Assembly (NCBI RefSeq): GCF_954871325.1
Contig: NC_088779.1
Coordinates: 29,558,623 to 29,622,622 of the forward strand
DNA: 64,000 nucleotides
Reading direction: 5' to 3'
From: Gordionus sp. m RMFG-2023
Taxonomy: Eukaryota > Nematomorpha > Gordioida > Chordodea > Parachordodidae
Shown: piece by piece, positions 54,000 to 64,000 of the stretch
Position numbering within the stretch: position 1 is the first letter of the stretch
Layout: every line of letters starts with the position of its first letter
Notes under the pieces: model-generated
The model's database searches: none
What the model was told of the DNA's origin: nothing
What the model saw: only the letters and a program-made list of their open reading frames with translations
Made by a program: the position numbers and the translations under genes

Positions 54000-55275
54000 T
54001 CTGAAATTGTCTAACAGGGAGAAAGAAATTGCAACCTTGTCCTAACGAGATAGAAGTCTCCGCCATCAAGCAGTAACAGCTTTTATGGAGTTAGAAGAGC
54101 TTATTATTTGCTATTACTGACATCACAATGGCCTGAAAGAAATTTTTCCTTAGAAGCAAGAAAATTATTGGATTCAATGCTTATTCCAAATTTTTTTCCC
54201 CATTAGAATGTATAACTTTTCAAAAACATGATGACTTGATTAAGAAGATGAGAATAGCGGAGAGCATTTTATTAGAATTCAAGGAAATTAGGGCTAATGT
54301 TTATGAAGAATTTCATATTTTATATGTTATTGTTAAGTCAAAAGCAGAGCTATAAGTGTTTAATATTTGTCTCACTCGACTTGCAGCAAGGCAAGCTCAT
54401 AGTTAAAACATTAACATAGGATCAGTAGAATAGTATATCTTAGATACAAATATATTTATAAACCAAATAAATGAATGGTTTTTAATTCATTATGCAGCAC
54501 TTACCAATCTGCAAATATTATTTCCCTAAAAGCCTTCCCAACCTTTTTCAGATGGTGATAGAAAAAAAAATATTTGTTGGATTTTTATCATGAAGATGTT
54601 AAAGTATCTTATGATGCCTTATTAGCTGAATAACTATGTTTATAAGATTAACTATGATTGATACAGTCCTAAAAAATGCTATGGATGCTCTGCATTATTT
54701 CAAACACATTTTAGAATTATATTCCCAATGTATTAAAAGGGTTTATATATATTAGCAACTCTTCCCAATAGTAAACTAATGAGAGAACATTCTTTTTTTT
54801 AAGAAGAATAACAGAGCCCTGCAGAGGTACCATTTGCAGGGCAAGACCAGGATTTTTCTAAAGATTTTTACGGCTAAGCTCAATTTCCAGGCCCGGCCCG
54901 GCCTTTTTTAAAATAAAATTTTCAGGCCTGACCTGGATTTTTTAAAAATAAATTATATTTATTTTTGATTTTTATAGCTAATAATAACGATTTCAAATAT
55001 AGGCTGTTTTAAAATATACAGTCCGGCCTGGATGTTTTTTTTTAAATTCAGGCTCAGCCCTGGTGTTTTTTTTTAAAAAAATCGGGCCCGGCAATACGGT
55101 CCGGCCAGGGGGCCGGGCCTGCAGGTATCTGAAAAACATACCAAGAAGTACAACTTTTGAAAGTAGATTGAAAGGTTTGGATCTTTTGAAAATTCCAAGG
55201 CATTTGACAACAAGCAAGGATGAGATAATTGAAAAAATAGCTCAATCCCAACGAAGATTGGATTTTACATTGTAA
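54000..55275 (+). pseudogene. hAT transposase (P52rIPK-like), interrupted by a MITE
   Basis: Frames with stops give ILLEFKEIRANVYEEFHILY near 54265, then SVE-stop-YILDTNIFINQINEWF near 54425, AMDALHYFKHILELYS near 54680. After the MITE, 55135-55275 reads IPRSTTFESRLKGLDLLKIP and IIEKIAQSQRRLDFTL-stop. The last part is the RS.M...RL.GLALL.I and RR.LDF.L ending typical of this hAT group. Confidence 0.65.
54812..55131. mobile_element. GC-rich MITE inserted in the hAT transposase
   Basis: Ends CAGAGCCCTGCAGAGGTAC and, inverted, CAGATACCTGCAGGCCCGG; GGCCCGGCC-rich blocks inside. It separates the ER.F and RS.T..SRL blocks of the transposase. The flanking duplication is not clear. Confidence 0.55.
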
Positions 55276-55594
55276 ATATATAACATACAAAATACAATTA
55301 TTCCCTAAGCTTTTTGTGTATTAATTCATATTTCTAACATTTAAATTTTTTATACTTTATATTTATATATAAATTTTAAAGCTCAAAAAATTCAAATTTC
55401 TATTTTGGGTCATTTATGTGATTCTTTACATATAATTTTTTTATAATTCACATTAATTTAAAATTGTGTATTAGGAATAGTTATTAGTCCAAATAAATTT
55501 ATGCTTGATATTTTTAAAAAACAATAATATTTCTCAAAAAAATTTATTATCCCCCCCCCCAGACCTAATTCCTGCGTACGCGCCTGTATACCAG

Positions 55595-56280
55595 AATGTA
55601 AATTATGGCAGCAATGAACAATATGTGATACATTAATAAGATTCACTAGTTCATCCATCAGTTTTTTCAGCCAATAAATAAAAGCTAGTCCTCCAGTTGG
55701 GGGTTTCAACGAGCTCTTCTCTTGACACAAGAATTACATATAATTTATGTAATACATCATTTACATTTGCTCAAATTTTCATAAGTTTCAATATAATACT
55801 TTCAAGCTATTTTCATAGTCTCACTCAATCAAATCGATCTCATTTTTAGAAATATTTTACCTTAGTTTTGCAGGAAAAAAGTTTCAAATGATTTGGTGGG
55901 AAATAATGGCAAAAATATAGTAATTTTGAAAAATATTTTATCTAACCTCTGGACCATTTGGCTTGATCCCCAACCCCTCACGTATATTCGCTTGGCTAAA
56001 GTTTGCATCTAACAAAAAATCAATATTATATCTTTCATGATGAAAATACCTATAAAATCTACTCTTAATTTTAATATGCCAGCCATTTGCACAAACTCAC
56101 TTTCTTTAATAACATTAGATTAGATACTGAACATAATGAATCAAATTATTAAAATGTTTTATAATAGACACATTGGGATAAACTATCATTAGGTCCCTTT
56201 TCCAAATTCCTTCCGGTGCAATATTGTATAAAAAGATATTAACATTTATTTAAATTAAATATTTGTATTATTTTTTAAAT
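55595..56280. other. Intergenic, no gene recognised
   Basis: AT-rich sequence with no supported feature between the hAT element and the R2-like copy. Confidence 0.4.
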
Positions 56281-56289
56281 TATCCATAT

Positions 56290-58870
56290 TTGATTTATTA
56301 TTGTTAAAAGAAAGTTTACTGCCCATTTTCAGGGCAAACAATATATTTTATAAAGAAAATATCTCTACACCTTTACCCATTCAACAGTCGAATAATAATA
56401 TTTTATATAGGGATATTTCTAATTGGAATGACTTATTATTAATAAAAAAACTTATCTTTTTTAATATACCTAAAAATGTGAAAAATCGGATTAACGGCAA
56501 GTTATCTGAGATAATAGGTTTTTTAAATAAAAATTTTAACTCCTTCCTTGCTTGGAAGAACTTCCTTACTTTTCTTTAAAAAGTGTTCATTAAGGCTGAT
56601 AAATATTTCTCTTAAATTGAATGCATTAAGATTAGGATCATAAACTTTGATATTCTTGTTTTTACCCAAGTATAAAATTTTGATTCCTTCTCTTTTGTTG
56701 TTCGTACTTTGTAATGCAAACTTATCTCTAGAAAGATAAACCCAAGGAATATTACAGAGGCACTTAATTTAGCCATATTATCTAATAAAATGGTCCATTC
56801 TAATGATAAAACCCTTGCTGATATGTACGAGAAACACAGTTTATCTCCATGTCTCTACTTATACTTATCCCTTTTATTTTAGCAAAAAAGTCATGAATTA
56901 AATCTTTTAATAGTAGTTCCGCCAAGGGCCTATATGGCACTCGACTTTGCTATTTTTTAACACATCCCTTTAATCCTAATTTTGGTCTCTTCATCAAAAA
57001 CCCTGCAAGTTATATAGCTCCTCATTTTGGAGGCCGTCTCATTGCTTTATTGAAGCCTGATAAGGCTAAAAGGCCCATAGCAGTTGGGTTCTTTTTCCGT
57101 ACATAACTGCCAAGTTAATAATGAACCGTATTAAGATTCAAGGTATAGATTACCTTGACGATTATTAATTTGGCTTTGGTGTCAAAGGGGTAGCGAGACT
57201 GTGAATCCTCCTTCTTTTTCACTTTTGTGTAAAGTTGATTGTAAAAATAATTTTAATGCTTTGTATAGACCTACCTTCTCCTTTAAAATCATATAAATTC
57301 CTATTAGGTCAGAATTCTTTTTTAGTTTTGGAAGATATTGTTTTGAATTCTGAGGATGGTATTCAACAAGGGGATCCTTTAGGTCCTCTCCTCTTATGCT
57401 TAGGTATTCATGACATCTTTTCTAATATGAAGTTCAAATTCGATTTTGACCTTAACCTTTGACCTGGACGGCAGAACCCTATCTGGTTTAGAGGCTAATA
57501 TGTTGGAGGCCATTAATATCTTAATAAATGAATCTAAAACTTAGGTCTTGTTTTAAAAATGGATAACAGGAATTCGTTTTTAAAATGATCCCCATCATTT
57601 GTTTTATTAAATTCCTTTAAGGTTATTAACTGGGAGTCAATCTCCCATTTAGATCCCCATTCAATCGTGCTGTCTCCATAATAGCAAGCCTAGAGAAAGC
57701 AACATTTTGTTTACCCAAATTGGAAGCAATATTGTGAAATATTCCCGCCCATCAATCTTTATATTTAATATGGAAATCGCTATGGTTCCCAAAATTTTAC
57801 ATATATTTAGGTCCTCATCTTAATTTTTAAACTTTTTTTCAGCCCTAGACATGAAGATTAAAAACTTATTCGAGGTTATCATAAACTTTCATTTTTCTGA
57901 GTTTAATTGGATCATTGTACAGCTTTCGACCAAGGAAGGGATTTTGGGGTTTCTCCCTCTTAATTTAGATGCTTTATAAATTTTTCTTTCTTCTGGGTTT
58001 TTAATGCGAGGATGTTAAAAATAGGCTTGCGTGGAGAGGAGATAGTCTATTTGAAACTGCCTATGCTTATGAAAGAAAAATTCATGCCTTGTCTCTCCCT
58101 CGGCACAGAAACCTTCTTAACACCCATCTGGCTAATTTCAAGAAATTGGTGATCCTCCCTTGAAGACACTCTAATCAGATAATTTGGACAAAACTCTTGC
58201 CATGAAAGGCTTGTAGTTTTCCCTAATGCCTTTCTTGGTCTCTGCTATCCAATGAGGAACTGAGGGTGAGCATAGGGTATAGACTTGGTTGTGACTTATG
58301 TCTACCCCATAAAAGATGCCGTGAGGACTCTGATCCTAAGGGTCGACATGTCTAATCTGTTTATATTCTAAAGGTTAGTTCAGTCGCCATAGAACTATTA
58401 ATTCTATTGTCTCGAGCAAATTAGAGCTGGCCAATTATCTTAACTTTCTGGAACCCGTCCAGTTATCCCTGTCTGATGGAAAAAGACAAGATGGGCTCAA
58501 AAATAATCCTTGGTTTAGAGGAGAATGCATTATTTGGGATTTCACTTGTATCCTCCAATTTCCTAAAACCCAAACGTTGATCCAAATTATTAGCACAACT
58601 ATTCTGATTTTCACTCCCAATGGATATTTCTGCCAACTGGTCCCTATACTATCATTTTTTTTAAGATTTTAGTTAAAAAAAATTCAAATTAATGCTGATC
58701 ATGGATCCTCTTTTAAAATGTTACAATCAACATCTTTGTTTCAAAGAAATTATTTTAGTTTCCTCGGATCTCAGTTAGAGTCCTTTTTGGCCCTGACCAC
58801 ATGTTTTTTAACTTTTATTTAGCAAGGGTGATATTTTATATTTAAGCTATTGAAACCAACCAAGATATAT
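56290..58870 (+). pseudogene. R2-like non-LTR retrotransposon, degenerate full-length-like copy
   Basis: Multiple short frames keep family order: FGGRLIALLKPDKAKRPIAV near 57030, DGIQQGDPLGPLLLCLGI at 57354, then LSNEELRVSIGYRLGCDLCL at 58246 with PHKRC, SDGKRQDGLKNNPWFRG at 58476 and CIIWDFTCI at 58530. These are the reverse transcriptase block with QGDPLGP, the LR..IG.RLG segment, and the restriction-like endonuclease. Many stops and frameshifts. Same family as 9.6-11.6 kb. Confidence 0.65.
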
Positions 58871-59355
58871 TCAATCCCACCCACCTCAAACTTTTTACTC
58901 TTATCTTGTATAAAGTCTCTCCCTCCAATTTCCAAAATATATGGCCTGCAGGAAAATTACATAGATATCATGAAAATTTTGATTTAAAAAAGTTATGGAA
59001 AATAGCTCATTTTATTCCAATTTAGAATGGAATGACCTGATCAATTTTAAAAATCCATGTAAAAAAATGAGAATGAGCTAAAAAATATTTAAATCAAGGC
59101 TAAGCTTAAAGATAGAAAAAATGTCAATGCTGATCTTAAAAATTATACTATTAAGTTTAGTAATGAACAAAAAAACATAATTTTTTACTGGTATACAAAA
59201 TATATATAAAATTTAATAACGAATAATATCAAGCCCCAAAAACCTATATTAATAATATTTAATTTTATATATATCATATAAAATAGGTAGGACAGGACAT
59301 TTAAGATAAATCATTCAAATTTATTCACAAAATTATAAAAATTTGAGCAATTTAT

Positions 59356-59812
59356 TCATTCATTGTCATTATGTATATTAGGTAAACAATCTTTGACTAA
59401 CATTTTATGAGGAATTATATCTAAATATATTTTTTAATTATAGCAATATATAATTATATACCTTGCAAAAATTCTAATGATTCATTTGAGTTTACAATGT
59501 TTGCAAGATTTTTGTAGGATATATCGTTAATGTATAATGCATTTTTATGACAAGATGTGGCAAGGTATTCAATAAAAAGCTCCTAAAAATTAAATGGTTA
59601 TATAACTAATAAGTCAATTATATAATTTTTTTGAAAAAAAGTAAATTTTTGTATATTAAATTTTATAAAATTACTGTAGCTTTAGATATGGTAAATAGCG
59701 AATCTTCACTAATATTATTTAATTTTTCAATATCTGGTGAGCTTTTAATAATCGTTTTAATTCGATTGAAAGGTAATAAGGGAACAGATTTATTTTTTGC
59801 CCAAAATTTCAT
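59356..59812 (-). CDS. CHRAC1: Chromatin accessibility complex protein 1 (CHRAC1), three exons
   Basis: Model: exons 59812-59675, 59582-59462, 59420-59356 on the minus strand, 324 nt, 107 aa; phases 0 and 1 agree at both junctions. Exon 1 reads LLPFNRIKTIIKSSPDIEKL, then TISKAT; exon 2 ELFIEYLATSCHKNA, TLNDISYKNLANIV, ESLEFLQ; exon 3 DIIPHKMLVKDCLP. These follow human CHRAC-15 (LPISRVRLIMKSSPEV, AKATELFVQCLA, TYSDLANTAQQSETFQFL, DILPKKI). It is a histone-fold protein of the NF-YC/DPB3 type that pairs with POLE3 in the CHRAC chromatin-remodelling complex. The acidic human C-terminal tail is missing. Introns are 92 and 41 bp. Confidence 0.88.
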
Positions 59813-60053
59813 TATTTAACAAAAAGAGGCGTTATCAAGAATTTATTTTTTGAAATCTCTCTAAGGTGACATTAACATGATGTGCTAAAAATACTTTTTA
59901 AATTAAATTAAGAAAAATGTATAATTAATAAATAAAATATATTTTTGATGCTAAGATTCAAATCAACTCTTTTATATGAATCTTTTTAAAAAAGTACAAT
60001 TACTTAAAAAAAAAAAATTCGAAACTTTGCATAACTGTCAAGTTATTTAAAAA
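59813..60053. promoter_or_regulatory. Shared promoter region, CHRAC1 and the 60.05-kb gene
   Basis: Only 241 bp separate the two start codons, which face away from each other, so a bidirectional promoter is the simplest reading. The sequence is almost entirely A/T and no individual site can be named. Confidence 0.45.
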
Positions 60054-60682
60054 ATGTTGCCAAAGTATAATCCAGATTATGACGAGTTTATTTGGTGGAA
60101 CTATTCTAAAATTAATATCTTAGAATCTAAATTTTATGAAGAGCAAGCGAAGAAAAATCTATCTCACAAAATACGATCTACAGAGAAGCCGTCTTCCTCT
60201 CCAAAACTTAAATCCAAAATTGAAGAAAACCATTCAAAATTTGAAATTCCTAAGGAGAAATATGAGACTCAGAGCCAAATATCATCAAAAGATAGATCAC
60301 TTTCTCCTCTATCAAAAATAAATAATCTCAAAAACAAAGAAAAAGTTCTTACAATCATTTTAATTTGTATAAAATATACTTGATAAAGGCTTTATCAAAG
60401 GAAATAGATGATTGCCTAAATTTAGTTGAAAAAACATTAAAAGAAGTTTTACTATATTTCTTTTTAACAATAAATATGTTTAATATAGGGTCCTAAATTT
60501 ATAAACAGTAGAACAGATAATGTTCTAATCGAGCGTATAGAAATGTTGGAAAAAGGTTTTAATTTATTTTAACCAGTATTTTACAGATTTTAATAGATAA
60601 TCAAGAAACCAAGCAAACAATTAAAAATTTATATGGTGCAATAATAGATCTCACTAAGAAAATTCAACATCTTGTTCATTAA
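60054..60682 (+). CDS. Unrecognised small polar coiled-coil protein, about four exons
   Basis: Proposed exons are 60054-60344, 60389-60445, 60489-60555 and 60587-60682 (stop TAA). The first three junctions fit in phase 0 with introns of 44 and 43 bp. The last junction does not: exon 3 leaves one base whereas the open frame ILIDNQETKQTIKNLYGAII needs phase 0, so this border is wrong or there is a frameshift. The start reads MLPKYNPDYDEFIWWNYSKI, followed by a Lys/Ser-rich middle, then heptad-like helices (ALSKEIDDCLNLVEKTLKE, LIERIEMLEK). About 165 aa. No family recognised. It shares its promoter region with CHRAC1. Confidence 0.55.
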
Positions 60683-60699
60683 AATAGTGTTTAAAAAAT

Positions 60700-60850
60700 C
60701 AATTGCAATATTTGAAATGATTTTTAGTTAATTTTTAAATTATTTGCATTCATTTTTTGTTTATGCATCTAAAATAATTTTTAATTATCAATTGCAATAT
60801 TTGAAATGATTTGTAGCTAATTTTAAATTATTTGCATTCATTTTTTGTTT
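60700..60850. repeat. Tandem duplication, about 84-bp unit
   Basis: TCAATTGCAATATTTGAAAT starts at 60698 and again at 60786, followed by matching TTATTTGCATTCATTTTTTG stretches. Confidence 0.75.
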
Positions 60851-62490
60851 ATGTATCTTTAATAATTTTTTAATGGATTGAATTATTAGAGTAAAATACA
60901 AAATATTTTAACAAAAGATTATTTCCTATTTGTTTAAATCTAAATTTTCAAAATGAGAAAAATATTTAATAAATTGTGGCAAGATATTTTTATGACAATC
61001 TAATTTTTACAGTTTCTTTATCAATGCAAAACACTTAATTGAGAGTCTGGGTTTTGTCATACTCTTAAAAAAATAGTGCACCCATTGTTTAAATTGAAGT
61101 TGCCTTTTTATTACTATTATCATCAATTTAAAATTTTAACTGTTAAAATATTGGTTTTTGTAAATTATATTATTGTCTTACTTTTTATATCATTAATTTC
61201 TAAATATTCAACTTTAAAAAATAAGTTTATTTTTCTTGGAAAAAATTGAGTTTTAGAACAATGAGTGAATAAAAAAAATATGGCATACATATTTTATATA
61301 TTTCTTTAAGATAATAGTGTCAGGAAGTGTAAGGGGCTATTTTTATATTGCCTATATTATTTTGTCCAGAATAAAAATTTAAACCCTCAGGCTATATCCT
61401 ATCTTGACTTGATTTTTTTTCTTATTTCTATTCAGAATAGCAGCATGGGCACAATTTTTTTTAGTAATTTCAAGATTTTTGCATCAGGTGCCAAAATTGT
61501 AAAATTTGTGAAAAAGAAAATGCTTGCAAAGGATTGAATAGAAATTCCCTCTATATAAATTATTGATATTTAATTTTAATATTTTTAACAATTATTTTTT
61601 GATGATTTTGCTATTTAAACAGATACATGGCCTAAAAAGGTAAGATACATTTGGGCAAAAGATGTTTGATTTAAAGCCATGCAAATTGGCCTAAAATTTT
61701 TAATTATCTCTGGCTGGTCTTATGCCTAAAAAATTTAAATATTGGCTTGGTCTTGAAAAATATTTTAAAAAATAACAGAATATTATACCTCTTAAAAGAT
61801 AATTTATCAATGATAAGAACAAAACAATTGGTGTTCTTAGAGACATGACGCTCACTTTTTTTTCAATATTTAAGAGAAAAGCTTTCAGCTATCTGGCAAT
61901 CCTAAAGAATTCTTAATCTGCCAGAATATTTTGGAAATTTTCAGATCAAATTTTATTATCAATCCATGGTTCTATGCAGTTTTAAATTTTTTTTTGTATA
62001 GATTTTTAAGTTTTATATGTTATTTTATTAATAATTTTCATGTTTTTATTTTTTATAATATAATTTTCTTAAAAAAATGTAGAAAGACTAAATTCTAGCA
62101 TTTAAAAAAGTACAATAGAACACACTTAATGAACTGAAAGATTGATATTTAATAATATTAAACATTTTTGGAAAATATTTATCAGTTAAAAATAAATTCA
62201 ATATCCACCCGAACATGAATGATATTTCATTTTAAAAATACAGAATTTGATTACTAATCACCTTTTTCTTTCTGCCTTTCATTATTAAAGGATGGTGACA
62301 TCACTATTGGCATCTTGATGATTCGAAAAATGTAAGTTTTTTTTAAAAAAAGTGAAAAATTAGTAATACACCGAGAAAATTCTTCTAAAATTTTTTTAAA
62401 CTAAATAAATCCACCAAAAAACCTCACTGATTTCAAAAAGCGAATATATAATTGTTTTTTTGTTCTTCAAGTTGATGCAGAATGTTTAAG
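60851..62490. other. Intergenic, no gene recognised
   Basis: AT-rich, with no open frame that looks coding. GGTCTTATGCC and GGCTTGGTCTTG patches near 61715-61755 may be a degraded MITE. Confidence 0.4.
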
Positions 62491-62493
62491 TTA

Positions 62494-62731
62494 AACCTGC
62501 AGACCAAGTACACGGATCAAGCCATATTCTAATTATTTAAAAATACTCAGGCTTGATCAAATATTTTAAACCGCCATAAAGATAAAAACAATGAATATAA
62601 TATATTTTAAAAAATCCAAGACCTTAATATTCAGGTCATGCCAGGTCTGAAAATATAAGACTGAAACTAAAACATTTTTTAAAAAAGGATCTGGGCCAGG
62701 CCATGCCAATGCTACCTCTGCAGGTCTCTGA
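62494..62731. mobile_element. MITE, CCTGCAGA family
   Basis: Left AACCTGCAGACCAAGTAC, right inverted AGAGACCTGCAGAGGTAGC. GGCCAGGCCATGCC lies inside the right end. Target duplication not resolved. Confidence 0.45.
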
Positions 62732-62796
62732 TTATTTTTTTAAAGTGATAAATCAGCCCTATAAGGTCATGTGATTATAAATGGACAAATTGAAAT

Positions 62797-63219
62797 TTAC
62801 ATAAGTTGTAACATTCTCATGAGATAGATAATAAAGATGTTTGAATAGAAGCCACTTAAAATAGCAAGCATGATATAAAAAACAACAAAAATATGTATTT
62901 TTATTATCTGTAAATATTTTTTAAAAAACAGGTTATCTTTACCCCCTCTACCTATATCTCTATATAATGCACATAAATTGAACATTTCAAGTGCTGTATT
63001 GTATAAATAATACATTTCAAGGAGTATCGTGTAAATTAGTAAAATTATTACAAGGCCTAGACCAGATTTAAAAAAATATATATTATTTTTAATTTTTATA
63101 ATTAATAATGATGATTTAGGATATTTAGTTTTAAAATATATGGCCTGGATATTTGTTTCAAAAAAGATTTTTAGGCAGCCCAGGTATTTTAAAATAAAAT
63201 TTTTATAGACCTGGCCCAA
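62797..63219 (-). pseudogene. Unassigned hydrophobic open frame
   Basis: A 140-codon minus-strand frame. Its first half overlaps GC-patchy MITE-like sequence (63050-63250). Its second half reads MFNLCALYRDIGRGGKD, then a hydrophobic segment IFVVFYIMLAILSGFY, which could be a membrane helix. No family recognised; chance in AT-rich DNA is quite possible. Confidence 0.2.
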
Positions 63220-63259
63220 GTATATTTAAAAAATTAAAATGTGGCCCAATCTGGTATGT

Positions 63260-63739
63260 CTCCTTCCCTTTATAAGAAAAAAATAAATATGAATATCTAA
63301 ATTTAATTCTTTTAAGAAAAAATTAATAACTGAAAAATGTAATGATAAAAGCACCTAAAGCTTTAAAACAAAAGTTATGGGGATGTGGGCACCGAAGTAT
63401 TTTCATCAGATAAGAAAATCTTGATATCAAGCAATATAACTTTATGTGAATAAATTAGAGGAAACAAAATTTTATTAAGTATTGTAAAAAAACAATAAAC
63501 TATTAATAATAAGATATTTCCCAAAGGGACAACTATCTGTGATACAATGGGGTTTCCAATAAAATATTAAACATTATGCATAAATATTTAATTTTAATTG
63601 TTTATATCTACAATTGACATATTTTTTAAGTATATATATAATAAATTATATTAAAAAGTATGTACAAAATTATTTTGCTAATCAACTTAAAGAATAATAA
63701 ACCATATAAAAATTCGATTACACAATAAATTATAGATGT
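63260..63739. other. Downstream flank of SF3B5
   Basis: AT-rich sequence with no feature of its own; it should contain the SF3B5 3' untranslated region. Confidence 0.4.
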
Positions 63740-64000
63740 TTATTCGTCAAATTTAGGTATTATTGGAGGTGGTCCGCATGGCTGAAGCATTTTCTCCATT
63801 AAATTATGCTTGACCCGAGCTTTACATTCATTTTGAGTGATTGTTATAAAATTAGTCAAATCGTAATGTCCTAAATATGATGCTATTGAATCTCTATGTT
63901 GATTTGTAACCCATTCCCATTTTGTAGTATCGGCATGTCCAGTCCCAACGTATTTTGATTGCAGATGTTCCAATTGACTTAAAATATTATAGCGATCGCC
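63740..64000 (-). CDS. SF3B5: Splicing factor 3B subunit 5 (SF3b10), cut by the window edge
   Basis: The frame is open to the window end, 86 sense codons then TAA at 63742-63740. It starts (G)DRYNILSQLEHLQSKY, matching human MTDRYTIHSQLEHLQSKY, so only the Met and perhaps one codon are missing beyond 64000. Then GTGHADTTKWEW, YLGHYDLTNFITI, ENECKAR..HNLMEKML and QPCGPPP follow the human protein almost residue for residue. SF3B5 is a small subunit of the SF3b complex of the U2 snRNP and acts in branch-site recognition. It is intronless here, as far as seen. The TTG at 63973 is an internal Leu codon, not the start. Confidence 0.95.
   Translation of the reverse strand, partial: GDRYNILSQLEHLQSKYVGTGHADTTKWEWVTNQHRDSIASYLGHYDLTNFITITQNECKARVKHNLMEKMLQPCGPPPIIPKFDE

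Larger units (their letters stand above)
53518..55586 (+). mobile_element. hAT element with 8-bp target duplication
   Basis: Left end CATTGGCGTACGCAGTGA, right end inverted CAGGCGCGTACGCAGGAA. The flanking octamers TATACTAG (53510) and TATACCAG (55587) agree at seven of eight bases. Poly-C/G tracts sit inside both ends. It holds a decayed transposase and a nested MITE (54812-55131). Confidence 0.75.

Noticed and set aside
59631..59819. 62-codon plus-strand frame
   Set aside because: It is the complement of CHRAC1 exon 1, which has clear histone-fold sequence on the minus strand.
1..64000. CRISPR arrays, operons, ribosome binding sites
   Set aside because: The window is eukaryotic with spliced genes. 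The only regular repeats are the minisatellite and the foldback arrays, which lack CRISPR repeat-spacer structure.

Overview
This is eukaryotic, very AT-rich nuclear DNA with spliced genes. The host proteins are animal-like (an exocyst EXOC8 with PH domain, a TOPBP1 with BRCT domains, the histone-fold subunit CHRAC1, the spliceosome subunit SF3B5). Introns range from about 44 bp to 8.8 kb and are crowded with hAT transposons, R2-like retrotransposons and hAT-type MITEs. I read it as an invertebrate metazoan; the phylum cannot be settled from this window.

Layout. 0-2.7 kb: a dead Tc1/IS630-like transposon split by a hAT element with a perfect 8-bp target duplication. 3.1-16.9 kb (+): EXOC8 in four exons whose phases all agree (807 aa). 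Its intron 1 holds a hAT fossil with a nested MITE. Its 8.8-kb intron 3 holds R2-like retrotransposon fragments and a large palindrome made of LTR, primer-binding site and an endogenous negative-strand RNA virus L (polymerase) fragment in both orientations. 17-20.7 kb: tandem duplication, unassigned sequence, a third R2-like fragment. 20.8-51.8 kb (+): TOPBP1, 24 proposed exons, with a hAT graveyard at 25-30 kb, a 3.5-kb foldback element at 38-41.5 kb and a 70-bp minisatellite at 43.5-44.1 kb in its introns. 51.8-59.3 kb: intergenic, with a hAT element (8-bp duplication) and a fourth R2-like copy. 59.36-59.81 kb (-): CHRAC1 in three exons, head to head with an unrecognised small coiled-coil gene at 60.05 kb (+). 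63.74-64.0 kb (-): SF3B5, cut by the window edge within one or two codons of its start.

The host genes are unrelated housekeeping functions (vesicle tethering, DNA replication/ATR signalling, chromatin remodelling, splicing). The most notable structure is the viral-L palindrome: because it lies in a transcribed EXOC8 intron, the pre-mRNA would contain antisense and sense L sequence able to fold into a hairpin of about 1.2 kb. TOPBP1 appears to lack human BRCT4 and BRCT5 but keeps the tryptophan motif of the ATR-activating domain. Exon borders were placed by reading splice dinucleotides, phase and remembered family sequence; no alignment or RNA evidence was available.
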